Source of the DNA: Desulfovibrio sp.
GTDB taxonomy: Bacteria > Desulfobacterota > Desulfovibrionia > Desulfovibrionales > Desulfovibrionaceae
Direction: 5' to 3'
DNA: 64,000 nucleotides
NCBI GenBank assembly: GCA_031287575.1
Contig: JAITSV010000020.1
Span: 1-64,000, forward strand
The position numbers and the translations under genes were made by a program. Each line of letters starts with the position of its first letter. Position 1 is the stretch's first letter. A model generated the notes under the pieces. The model made no database searches. It saw nothing but the letters and a program-made list of their open reading frames with translations, and was not told the origin of the DNA. Positions 8,205 to 16,287 of the stretch are shown here, one piece after another.

Positions 8205-9635
8205 ATGACCAACCTGCAAGCATGCGTGCAAACCCTTGGCGAGGTTGCGACCTCCGATTCGCAAATACTGCGCTCCTATGACCACGACCTTGGCGAGATG
8301 CCGGGCGTGCTCATGGCGATGGTCAATCACACGCCGCAACTCGTCGTGGCGGCGCGCACCGTCGACGACGTGCGGCGAGCCCTGGAACTGGCCGCACGAC
8401 ACGGCCTGCCCGTCACCCCGCGCGGTCAGGCGTCGTCCGGCTACGGCGGCGCCATCCCCAGCAAGGGAGGCATGGTGCTCGACCTCAGCAACATGAACCG
8501 GCTGCTCTCCGTCGATGCCGTCAACGCCACGGTGGATGTGGAGCCGGGCGTCATCTGGGAGCACCTCTCAAAGGCCCTGGCGCCGCACGGTCTGGACAAC
8601 AGGGTATGCCCCACCAGCGCTCCGTCGTCGACCGTGGGCGGGTGGTTCGCCATGGGCGGCGTGGGAATCGGTAGTCTGCGTCACGGGTCCATCCGCGACA
8701 ACGTGCTGGAAATAGATGTCGCAGGTCTTGATGGTTCCGTGCACACGTATTCGGGCGACGAGATGGAGGTGTTCCATCAGACCTGCGGAAGCCTTGGCGT
8801 CGTCACCCGGCTGCGCCTGGCCTGCCGCAAGGCCGAGGCAATGGCCCTGTTCGCCGCCTGGTTTCCCTCCGCCGACAGGGCGTCCGGCTTCCTGGAGGGG
8901 GCCGAACGCGCCCTCGCCCCCTATTCCGCCAGCGTGCAATCCGCCGGATACGCCTCCATGCGGGGCCAGGCAGATGGGCACGCGCCCGTCATCGGCGACG
9001 GGTTTCTGGTGTCCCTCGCTATTCCGCGAAGCGACGCGGACGAGACGGCCGTGGCACGGCTGGCCGAGGAACACTGCGGCAAGCCGCTTCCGCGCGACAT
9101 TGCGGAGGCGGAGTGGAATGGACGCTACTACCCCATGCGGATCAAGAAGGCGGGCCCTTCCGCCCTGGTGGGCGAGTTCTATATCCCGCTCGAACGATTC
9201 GCCGCCTGCTGGAACGACATCGTGACCGCGCTGCCCAAGGACGAGCTAGGCCTTGAGGCGTTTGCGGTCCGGGGCGGGCGAATGGCCGTGCTCATCTACA
9301 TTCTCGATGACGCGGGCACTCTGCTGTACCCCCTGCGCATGGCCAAGGCCATGATTCCGTTGCGGATCGCTGCCCGGCATGGCGGTGGGGGGTATGCCGC
9401 GGGCATGTGGTTTGCCGGCATGGCGAAGCGGATTTTCGGAGAGGAGAAGTTCGCGCACGCGAAAGCCCGCAAGGATGCGCTGGACCCCCACGGGCTTCTG
9501 AATCCGGGGAAGCTCAAGGGGCCGGGGCTTCCGTTCCTGCCCTTCGTCAGCCTGTCGGGGCTCATCCTTTTCGGTACAGCCGTCATCGCGCCATTGTCGG
9601 CCAGGCTTTCCTACACCCGCCCCAAGGCCAGTTGA
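8205..9635 (+). CDS. GlcD-type FAD-linked oxidase with C-terminal membrane tail
   Basis: A 476-residue flavoprotein from ATG 8205 (CCAGGAGA ribosome site). The PCMH-type FAD domain spans about residues 35-215, with LPVTPRGQASSGYGGAIPS and VDVEPGVIWEHL; the C-terminal cap ends in the family signature LDPHGLLNPGK. Beyond this, where GlcD proteins normally stop, about 45 residues include one hydrophobic helix (LSGLILFGTAVIAPLSARL) that could tether it to the membrane. With the next gene it forms a GlcDF/lactate-dehydrogenase-like pair that would oxidise a 2-hydroxy acid. Placement inside the allFGH operon suggests a two-carbon acid related to oxamate or oxalate; the substrate is inference. Confidence 0.8.
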   Translation: MTNLQACVQTLGEVATSDSQILRSYDHDLGEMPGVLMAMVNHTPQLVVAARTVDDVRRALELAARHGLPVTPRGQASSGYGGAIPSKGGMVLDLSNMNRLLSVDAVNATVDVEPGVIWEHLSKALAPHGLDNRVCPTSAPSSTVGGWFAMGGVGIGSLRHGSIRDNVLEIDVAGLDGSVHTYSGDEMEVFHQTCGSLGVVTRLRLACRKAEAMALFAAWFPSADRASGFLEGAERALAPYSASVQSAGYASMRGQADGHAPVIGDGFLVSLAIPRSDADETAVARLAEEHCGKPLPRDIAEAEWNGRYYPMRIKKAGPSALVGEFYIPLERFAACWNDIVTALPKDELGLEAFAVRGGRMAVLIYILDDAGTLLYPLRMAKAMIPLRIAARHGGGGYAAGMWFAGMAKRIFGEEKFAHAKARKDALDPHGLLNPGKLKGPGLPFLPFVSLSGLILFGTAVIAPLSARLSYTRPKAS

Positions 9636-9652
9636 GGCGCACGGAGCACTCC

Positions 9653-10837
9653 ATGAGCACATGCGGCCATGCCCGCGAACATGCGGAAGAATATTCGATG
9701 AAGGAATTGTCTCAGGCGGTGGATACCTGCGCCCGGTGCGGGTACTGCAAGGTCGTCTGCCCCACCTACCCTTTCGGTGGCGGGTTCGAGACATTCTCTC
9801 CCAGGGCGAAAGTCCATTTTCTGAAGGACTACTACGACGGCCGGGCGAAACTGACCCCGGAGTGGGTGGACCGCCTCTACCGATGTACCACCTGTGAACG
9901 CTGCCAGAGCGTCTGCCAGACGGCCATTCCCCTGGTGCATCTCTGGGAGCGTGCCCGTGCCGAAATCGTGAGCAAGAGGCTTGGCCCCATGCCCGCCCAC
10001 AAGAAGCTGCGGGCCTTGGCCGAGGAGTTCGGCAACCCCTATGGCGAGCCCATTACCAAGCAGTCACAGTGGCTGCTGCCGGAACACTCTCCGACGGACC
10101 AAGCCGATATCCTCATTTTCGGCGGCTGCACCGCTTCCTACCGCATGCCGCCGATGTTGCAGATCGGCGTCACCATCCTGACCCGGCTCGGCATCCCCTA
10201 CGCCTATGCTGGCGGCCATGAGCAGTGCTGTTCCAGCCCGCTTCTGCGCACCGGGCAGTTCGAAACGGCCCAGACGCTTATAGAGAGGAACCTGGATATG
10301 TTCGCCGACACCGGAGCTCGCCAAATCGCCACTCCCTGCGGAGGCTGTTCCAAGACCCTCAAGCACGACTACCCGGTCTGGGCCAGAAAACTGGGCAAAC
10401 CCTTCGACGCGGAGGTGCTGCACTTCTCCGAGATTTACGTGCGCCTCATCCGACAGGGAAAACTCAAGCCGGTGAAGCGCGTGGAGAAAACCGTAACATT
10501 CCACGACCCCTGCCACGTAGGGCGATCGCAAGGGCTGTTCGACGAACCGCGCGAGATACTGGCGGCCATCCCTGGCATTCGCTTGGTCGAGATGCCGAAT
10601 AGCCGCGAGGAATCCCGGTGCTGCGGCGCTGGGGGCGGCGTAAAGGCCAACTATCCCCAGATGGCTGCGGAAATCGCCCGCGACCGCGTCACCGAGGCGA
10701 TCGACACCGGGGCGGATATGCTCGTGACCATGTGCCCTTTCTGCCAGGGCAGCTTTACGCAGGCCATCAAGGAACTCGACGCGCGCATCGAGCTTTCTGG
10801 GCTTGAGGGGTTGCTGCTGGAGTCCGTGACGGAATGA
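9653..10837 (+). CDS. GlcF/HdrD-like iron-sulfur electron-transfer subunit
   Basis: A 394-residue protein. Two 4Fe-4S ferredoxin motifs near the N-terminus (CARCGYCKVVCP and CTTCERCQSVC) precede two CCG domains with HEQCCSSP, ATPCGGCSK, DPCHVGRSQ, SRCCGAGGG and CPFCQGSF. This is the architecture of GlcF, LldE and HdrD subunits, which pass electrons from a flavoprotein to quinone or thiol carriers. It follows the FAD oxidase by 17 bp and overlaps the next gene by four bases (ATGA), so it is almost certainly the oxidase's partner. Confidence 0.85.
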   Translation: MSTCGHAREHAEEYSMKELSQAVDTCARCGYCKVVCPTYPFGGGFETFSPRAKVHFLKDYYDGRAKLTPEWVDRLYRCTTCERCQSVCQTAIPLVHLWERARAEIVSKRLGPMPAHKKLRALAEEFGNPYGEPITKQSQWLLPEHSPTDQADILIFGGCTASYRMPPMLQIGVTILTRLGIPYAYAGGHEQCCSSPLLRTGQFETAQTLIERNLDMFADTGARQIATPCGGCSKTLKHDYPVWARKLGKPFDAEVLHFSEIYVRLIRQGKLKPVKRVEKTVTFHDPCHVGRSQGLFDEPREILAAIPGIRLVEMPNSREESRCCGAGGGVKANYPQMAAEIARDRVTEAIDTGADMLVTMCPFCQGSFTQAIKELDARIELSGLEGLLLESVTE

Positions 10838-11757
10838 ACGCGCACCCGGTGGCGGGGAGTCTTGGCTGTTCCGTTGCCGCCCTCGGCGGGGCGGAGCGGC
10901 GCGGCAGGATCGCGGCGCTGTTCGCGAACTCGGCCCATCTGGTGACGGATGACGGCGAGTACCTGACACTGGGCGACACCACGCTGCCCCCCCATCCATA
11001 CAGCATTCTCTGGAAGGGGTTTTCCCCCCGCCCCGAGATCGGGTGGGAACTCACGGTGACGACGGACGGCGTATTTCACGGGGGGCGCCGACTGGTGAGC
11101 TTCCGTGGGGTCCGGCTATACAGCCCCCCGGTCCATGCCCGGCCCATGGCTGGTGGGGAGGCCCGTCGCCTGTGTTTGACCGCCACGTGTGCCGCCGCCT
11201 CCGTCACGCTGTCGGAGGGGATGTTCCACGCGCTGTTCTCAGCAGGGTCCGGCCACGCTCCCCGCGCGGCGGCGTTGCATCAGGATGGCGTCCTTGAGCA
11301 CGGTCTGGCCGACCAAGGGCGAAGGGTGGCGAGCCACATGGCGGCGGCCCTCCGCGGTTCCGACTGGGAGGCGTTCTGCCGGGCGGCGGAAGCGCTGGCG
11401 GGCATGGGCGCGGGGCTGACTCCCGCCGGGGACGATTTCCTGGCCGGTGTCCTTTCCGCCCTGCGTTTTCACGGGCAAAGCCGAAAGAAGGACGTGTTGC
11501 CGCCGTATGTGGGCCAAAAGGCGGTGACCATGGCGGATGCCCGGACATCGCGCTTCTCCGCCTTTCTGCTGCGTTGCTCTGCCGTGGGCCGGATAGCGCG
11601 CCCCTTGGCGGACTGGCTGTACGCCGTGCATTGCGGCAACGTCGGCCGCGCGGCGGCATTGACGCCATCCATCGCCGCGTTGGGGCATACCAGCGGCCTC
11701 GACACCCTGGCGGGCATGGTGCTCGCCCTGCGCAACATACCGGGGGATGCGCCGTGA
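10834..11757 (+). CDS. allH: oxamate carbamoyltransferase subunit AllH (DUF2877, YlbF family)
   Basis: A 307-residue protein whose ATG overlaps the preceding stop. The family signature MGAGLTPAGDDFLAGVLSAL is clear near residue 190, and the C-terminal TSGLDTLAGMVLAL is typical. The region around residues 215-245 (QSRKKDVLPPY...) looks like an insertion, and the protein is longer than E. coli YlbF (about 270). It completes the AllF-AllG-AllH set, although the three genes are separated by the redox pair. It overlaps the next gene (GTGA at 11754-11757). Confidence 0.8.
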   Translation: MNAHPVAGSLGCSVAALGGAERRGRIAALFANSAHLVTDDGEYLTLGDTTLPPHPYSILWKGFSPRPEIGWELTVTTDGVFHGGRRLVSFRGVRLYSPPVHARPMAGGEARRLCLTATCAAASVTLSEGMFHALFSAGSGHAPRAAALHQDGVLEHGLADQGRRVASHMAAALRGSDWEAFCRAAEALAGMGAGLTPAGDDFLAGVLSALRFHGQSRKKDVLPPYVGQKAVTMADARTSRFSAFLLRCSAVGRIARPLADWLYAVHCGNVGRAAALTPSIAALGHTSGLDTLAGMVLALRNIPGDAP

Positions 11758-12725
11758 ACGAAATGACGAACATGCGGAAACTTGCCGTTTCCCTTCGCAA
11801 CTCCGAGGTATTCCGGAACAAGTGTCATATCGGCCCCGTGGCGGAGGTGTTCGCCGATCTCGCCCGGACGTTCGGCATCCGGAACGGAGACGACGCGGCG
11901 GCGCTGGCCGATGGCGACGGGCACTTGCTGCTGGCGGCCGAAGGTGTGGTGACGGGCATGGTGCGTTCCAATCCCTATCTTGCCGGACGCTGCGTCGTGC
12001 TAGCCAACGTGAACGACATCTACGCCATGGGTGGACGCCCGTTGGCCATGGTCGACGTCATAGGCACGCCGAGCGAGGATTCGGCCCGCGAAATCGCCCG
12101 GGGAATGCGTGACGCCGCGCTTCGGTACCGCGTGCCGGTCGTCGGCGGCCATATTCTGCGCACCGAGGGCGACACCTCCGTGGCCCTTGCGATCCTGGGG
12201 CGGGCCAACAGCCTGATCACGAGCTTCGATGCCCGCCCGGGCGACCTGCTGATGCTGGTCACGCGCTCCAACGGCCAGTGGCTGGACGACATGGGATTCT
12301 GGAACTGCACGCTGCCAGAGGACGACCCCCTGTTGCCCGCACATCTCGATCTGCTCCCGCAAGTGGCCGAGGCGGGCTTCGTCCGTGCGGGCAAGGACGT
12401 GAGCATGGCGGGAATCGCCGGCACCGCGGTGATGCTCGCCGAAGGCTCCGGGATCGGCGTGGAGATCGACGTAGACAGGGTGTCGCCAGCGCCGGGGGCC
12501 ACCTTGGCGTCGTGGCTTCTCGCCTTCATGTCATACGGCTTTCTGTTGGCCGTGCCGCCGGAAAACGAAGCCGCGGTGGAAGCGCACTTTCGCGCGCACG
12601 GCATTGTCACGGCGCGGATAGGCCACTTCCGGAAAGAGCCCGACGTGCTGCTGCGCCAGGGGGCGGAGAGCGCGCAGTTATGGGATTTCAACGCAGGCCC
12701 CTTCGCCTCCGCGAGGCGGCCATGA
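11754..12725 (+). CDS. sll0787-family AIR-synthase-like protein (NitF type)
   Basis: About 323 residues from GTG 11754 (ATG 11763 is an alternative), translationally coupled to allH. It has the PurM/selenophosphate-synthetase fold signatures of the sll0787 family: IRNGDDAAALADGDG, VVLANVNDIYAMGGRP, VPVVGGHILRTEG, SFDARPGDLL and GKDVSMAGIAGTAVMLAE. Members of this family are found with Sll0783, MSMEG_0568 radical-SAM and MSMEG_0567 acetyltransferase genes in the nitrogen-starvation/Nit1C cluster needed for growth on cyanide in Pseudomonas. The other members lie 9 kb away at 20985-24076. It probably uses ATP to activate a substrate; the reaction is unknown. Confidence 0.8.
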   Translation: MNEMTNMRKLAVSLRNSEVFRNKCHIGPVAEVFADLARTFGIRNGDDAAALADGDGHLLLAAEGVVTGMVRSNPYLAGRCVVLANVNDIYAMGGRPLAMVDVIGTPSEDSAREIARGMRDAALRYRVPVVGGHILRTEGDTSVALAILGRANSLITSFDARPGDLLMLVTRSNGQWLDDMGFWNCTLPEDDPLLPAHLDLLPQVAEAGFVRAGKDVSMAGIAGTAVMLAEGSGIGVEIDVDRVSPAPGATLASWLLAFMSYGFLLAVPPENEAAVEAHFRAHGIVTARIGHFRKEPDVLLRQGAESAQLWDFNAGPFASARRP

Positions 12726-13531
12726 CCGCCTGCGCTCCAGACTGGGGCGGCGGCAGCCGCTTCTATCTGCCCAACGAGGACACGGCCGTGTTGCGCATGG
12801 CCCTGCGCGCGCTGCCCTCACGAGTGCGGCGGCCCGTGTTTGTCGGCGGTTCGGGGATGGCGCTGCTCGAGGGAATTTCCGTGCTGCCTGAACTTGAAGA
12901 GGCTGCCTACGTGGATCTCGCCTCCTTTCAGCTCGACTATTTCCAGAGCTTGCGGGACGCCGTGGAGCGTAGCCGCAGCCCGAAGGAACTGCTGGAATGG
13001 TTTTCCGCGCTGGTGTTCCCCGAACTGCACGCTTACTCGGCCCGGCGCGGCATTGCCCTGACCCTGACGCAGGTGCAGGAAGCCCTCGGGCAGCGCTTCG
13101 GCCTAGACTGCTTCTTCAAGAAAACATCGCTTGACGCCGTGCAACGGCTTCTTCCGCGCATTTCCTGCACATGCAGCGACATCGTCTCCTACCTCTCCGG
13201 GCGGGACGGGCGACACGGAAAGGACGGGCGGAATGGGCGGCACGACTTCATATATCTCAGCAACGTTCCAGACTATCTGCCGCCTGGGGCCGTCGGGGAA
13301 CTGGCAACCGCCTGCGCTGCCCACGCCGCGCCCGTCTACATGCTGGTCACCACGGCCTGCGCGGACCAGGCGCTGGTGTCTTCCCGGTTCTCGGATGCGG
13401 GGTTTCAGGAGCACCCGGTTTCCGGGGCGTTGAACGAACGCAACAGGGGACTTGGGTCCCCTGCGCTTCAGGCCGCATGGAACAGGCATGGGAGGATTCA
13501 TGTGTACATGCCCTGCATGCAGCCCCAGTGA
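12722..13531 (+). CDS. unknown Rossmann-type protein, DUF3419/BtaA-like
   Basis: A 269-residue protein that overlaps the previous gene by ATGA. VFVGGSGMALLEG followed by an acidic strand (AYVDLASFQLDYF) resembles an S-adenosylmethionine site, and DFIYLSNVPDYLPPG resembles the SNI(L)D motif of DUF3419/BtaA-like aminocarboxypropyl transferases. The match is weak and I cannot assign a reaction. Residues around 162-176 are a low-complexity G-R/D-G run (GRDGRHGKDGRNGRH) produced by tandem repeats in the DNA. It ends the first operon; the 120 bp after it hold no obvious terminator. Confidence 0.5.
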   Translation: MTACAPDWGGGSRFYLPNEDTAVLRMALRALPSRVRRPVFVGGSGMALLEGISVLPELEEAAYVDLASFQLDYFQSLRDAVERSRSPKELLEWFSALVFPELHAYSARRGIALTLTQVQEALGQRFGLDCFFKKTSLDAVQRLLPRISCTCSDIVSYLSGRDGRHGKDGRNGRHDFIYLSNVPDYLPPGAVGELATACAAHAAPVYMLVTTACADQALVSSRFSDAGFQEHPVSGALNERNRGLGSPALQAAWNRHGRIHVYMPCMQPQ

Positions 13532-13651
13532 GGCGCGCGCCTCCGAACCGGCTTCGGGATGCCCGTTCTGGTGTGCAAGCCATGCGCCACGGGGAAAATA
13601 TTTGTTGGCCCGCCATACTGATGACTTTCAAAAAATACTGCGGAGGTAGTC

Positions 13652-14647
13652 ATGTTACTAGCGCGTGGCGCGTGGAATGCATCGCGCACCCTCGGAATGC
13701 TGATCGTTTTCGCCTTCATCGCGGTGCTCTTTGCGGCCCTGGCCCTTCCGGCGCATGCCGGACCGCATCGGGTGCGCATGGCCTACCTGCAGAACGACCT
13801 GCATCACCTTGCGCTGTGGGTTGGCGTTGACAAGGGGTTCTATGCCCAGGAAGGCGTGGAGGTCGACATTGTCGGCGCGTTTCGCGCGGGGCCGGAAGTA
13901 ATGGCGGCGTTCGCTGGTGGCAGCCTGGACGCAGCCTTTGTGGGCGAGGCGCCGGTTACCCTTGCCGTGGCGCGCGGCGCCGCGAAGGTGCAGGCGCAGG
14001 CGCAGGCAAACACGGAAGGCTCGGCGCTTGTGGTCTCCACCGGGTGGAAGCCCGGCAACAAGCCCGAGCGCATCGTGGCCATTCCCGGCAACGGTTCCGT
14101 GCAGGACCTTCTCCTGCGCAAGGCAGCCAGCCTGCCTGGCCTTGCCGGGGAAACGATCAGGGCCATCGTGCTGTCGCCGCCGGACATGCTGACGGCGTTG
14201 CAGGCAGGTGAAATCGACGGCTTCGTGGCATGGGAACCCTACCCCTCCAAGGCCGTGGCCGCGGGAGTGGGGCGTGTCCTGCACGGTTCCTCCGAAATAT
14301 GGGAAGGGCATCCCTGCTGCGTGCTGGCGACCAGCAACGCCTTTGCGAGCCAATATCCCGACGTGGTGAGCGGAATGCTGCGCGCGCACCAGCGCGCCAC
14401 GGAATTCATTGCCCAGCATCACGATGAAGCCGTGGCCATCGCCGTGAAGCACACCGGGATGGATGAGACCGTTGTCCGCACGGCCCTGGAGCATGTCACG
14501 TACACAACGGAACTGAGCGTTGGCGGAGAGGAGGAGTATGTGCGCTTTCTCGATTCCATCGGCTACATCAACGCCGATGATCCGTCCGCGCTGACCAGGC
14601 AGGTGCTGCAAACGAAGAAGGGCGCCCCGGACAGGGCCGCCCAATGA
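13652..14647 (+). CDS. NMT1/SsuA-type periplasmic substrate-binding protein
   Basis: A 331-residue exported protein with a GGAGGT ribosome site. The signal peptide spans about residues 1-36 (hydrophobic IVFAFIAVLFAALALPAHA). The mature part follows the nitrate/taurine/sulfonate-binding family: VRMAYLQNDLHHLALWVGV, KGFYAQEGVEVDI, and GEIDGFVAWEPYPSKAV. It overlaps the permease gene by four bases and is followed by an ATPase, making a complete importer. Relatives carry nitrate, cyanate, taurine, nitriles or aminopyrimidines. Given its position between the oxamate operon and its regulator, a small nitrogen compound is a reasonable guess. Confidence 0.88.
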   Translation: MLLARGAWNASRTLGMLIVFAFIAVLFAALALPAHAGPHRVRMAYLQNDLHHLALWVGVDKGFYAQEGVEVDIVGAFRAGPEVMAAFAGGSLDAAFVGEAPVTLAVARGAAKVQAQAQANTEGSALVVSTGWKPGNKPERIVAIPGNGSVQDLLLRKAASLPGLAGETIRAIVLSPPDMLTALQAGEIDGFVAWEPYPSKAVAAGVGRVLHGSSEIWEGHPCCVLATSNAFASQYPDVVSGMLRAHQRATEFIAQHHDEAVAIAVKHTGMDETVVRTALEHVTYTTELSVGGEEEYVRFLDSIGYINADDPSALTRQVLQTKKGAPDRAAQ

Positions 14648-15405
14648 GATACAGGCTCCGCGCGCTTGGGCCGGTGGCCCTGGTGTTGTGTCTCTGGCAA
14701 CTGGCCATGATGACCGGGACCTCGCCGACAGGGCACTCCGCCTCGCCGGTGCAGGTGGTCATGGCCTTTGCGGAGTTGTGCGGTACAGGGATGCCGCCAG
14801 GGTATCGCCTGCACTGGCACGTGTTGTACAGCCTGTGGCGGGTAAGCGCAGGCGTGCTTCTGGCCGTTGCGCTGGGCGGGGCGCTCGGCCTCGCCCTGGG
14901 GGCAAGCCGTCGTCTGCACGCCACGCTCATGCCCCTGGTCGATTTCGTGCGCCCTATTCCCCCGCTTGCCTGGATACCCGTGGCCATCGTCTGGTTTGGC
15001 ATCGGTTTCGGTTCGGCGGCGTTTCTCATTTTTCTCGGTGCGTTTTTTCCTGTGCTGCTGGGAACGTGCTCCGGCGTGCTGGGGGTTGATTCCGGGCTGG
15101 TGGAAGCCGTGCGCGCCATGGGCGGCGGCAGGAGCGACATATGGCTCAAGGTGCTGCTGCCGGGGGCCATGCCTTCGATTCTCACCGGCGTCAGGCTAGG
15201 CATGGGAATCGGATGGATGACGCTTGTGGCGGCGGAATTCACCGGGGTACGGCAAGGGTATGGCCTTGGGTACATGATCATGAGCGCACGCGACTTGCAG
15301 CGTTTTGACATGGTCGTGGCGGGCATGGCCGCCATCGGGTTCACCGGGCTCTCGATGGAGTGGACGCTCGGACGGGTCTACAGACGGCTGCTGAGGTGGC
15401 AATGA
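14644..15405 (+). CDS. SsuC/TauC-type ABC importer permease
   Basis: A 253-residue membrane protein with about six hydrophobic helices. The cytoplasmic EAA loop is visible as VEAVRAMGGGRSDIWLKVLL and continues PGAMPSILTGVRLG, the contact point for the ATPase. Its ATG overlaps the binding-protein stop, and its TGA overlaps the ATPase start. Size and topology are normal for the family. Confidence 0.9.
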   Translation: MRYRLRALGPVALVLCLWQLAMMTGTSPTGHSASPVQVVMAFAELCGTGMPPGYRLHWHVLYSLWRVSAGVLLAVALGGALGLALGASRRLHATLMPLVDFVRPIPPLAWIPVAIVWFGIGFGSAAFLIFLGAFFPVLLGTCSGVLGVDSGLVEAVRAMGGGRSDIWLKVLLPGAMPSILTGVRLGMGIGWMTLVAAEFTGVRQGYGLGYMIMSARDLQRFDMVVAGMAAIGFTGLSMEWTLGRVYRRLLRWQ

Positions 15406-16178
15406 TGGCGTCCGGCCTGTCCATACGGAATCTTTTCAAGGAATATCCGGGCCCTTCCAGGTCGTCGGCCGCCCAGGTCGTGCTGTCCGGCCTGAACCTG
15501 GACGTGCCCGCGGGGTCGTTCGTTTCCATCGTCGGGCTCAATGGCTCCGGAAAAACAACGCTGCTGCGCATCATTGCCGGTCTGGAGCCTGCCACGTCCG
15601 GCGACATCCGCATCAACGGAGCCCCGCCGGACCTATCGCGAAAGGCGATAGGCATGGTAAGCCAGGAACTTGCCTTGCTTCCCTGGCGCACTACGTATGA
15701 GAATGTGGCGTTGCCGCTTGAGCTTCGGTGCATGGGCGACAAGGAACGCCACGCGCGCGTCATGCGCATATTGCGGGTGTTCGGGCTTGGGGGGTGCAGC
15801 GCCCAATACCCGCGCGCGTTGTCCGGCGGCATGCGACAAAAGGTCGCCATTGCACGGGCGCTGGTGGCCGAGCCCGACATGCTGCTCATGGACGAGCCGT
15901 TTAGCGCGCTCGATTGCCAGATCAGGCTGCAATTGCAAAGATTTCTGACGGAACTCTGGATGCAGCGGCGCGACACGATCCTTTTCGTGACGCATGACGT
16001 GGAGGAAGCAGTGGTCCTGAGTGACATCGTTGTGGTCATCTCGCAGAAACCGGCACGGGTCATTGATGTCATTTCCGTCAATCTGCCACGGCTGCGCGAA
16101 CGGGCGACATTGCCGGTAACGGAATTGCGCCGCCGGGTCATCCTCGCGTTGCAGGGGCAGGGAGTGAGCGGCCATTGA
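15402..16178 (+). CDS. SsuB/TauB-type ABC importer ATPase
   Basis: A 258-residue ATPase from ATG 15402, overlapping the permease stop. Walker A is GLNGSGKTTLL, Q-loop VSQELALLPW, signature LSGGMRQKVAIARAL, Walker B LLMDEPFSALD and the H-loop VTHDVEEAV. It drives import by the two preceding gene products. No C-terminal regulatory domain is present. Confidence 0.92.
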   Translation: MMASGLSIRNLFKEYPGPSRSSAAQVVLSGLNLDVPAGSFVSIVGLNGSGKTTLLRIIAGLEPATSGDIRINGAPPDLSRKAIGMVSQELALLPWRTTYENVALPLELRCMGDKERHARVMRILRVFGLGGCSAQYPRALSGGMRQKVAIARALVAEPDMLLMDEPFSALDCQIRLQLQRFLTELWMQRRDTILFVTHDVEEAVVLSDIVVVISQKPARVIDVISVNLPRLRERATLPVTELRRRVILALQGQGVSGH

Positions 16179-16287
16179 GATGACGGGCAACATCGCCAAC
16201 GAGTGAACACCGGGCGCGCTACCCGGATGCACGGCCGTTGCGGGTGCGCCTTGGCGCGCCCTGACAATCCGCCAAGGGAGTGGCTTC

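Noticed and set aside
13595..13651. sigma-54 promoter before the ABC importer (TTGGCCCGCC region)
   Set aside because: GG is not followed by GC at ten bases, and no TTGCW element is present.
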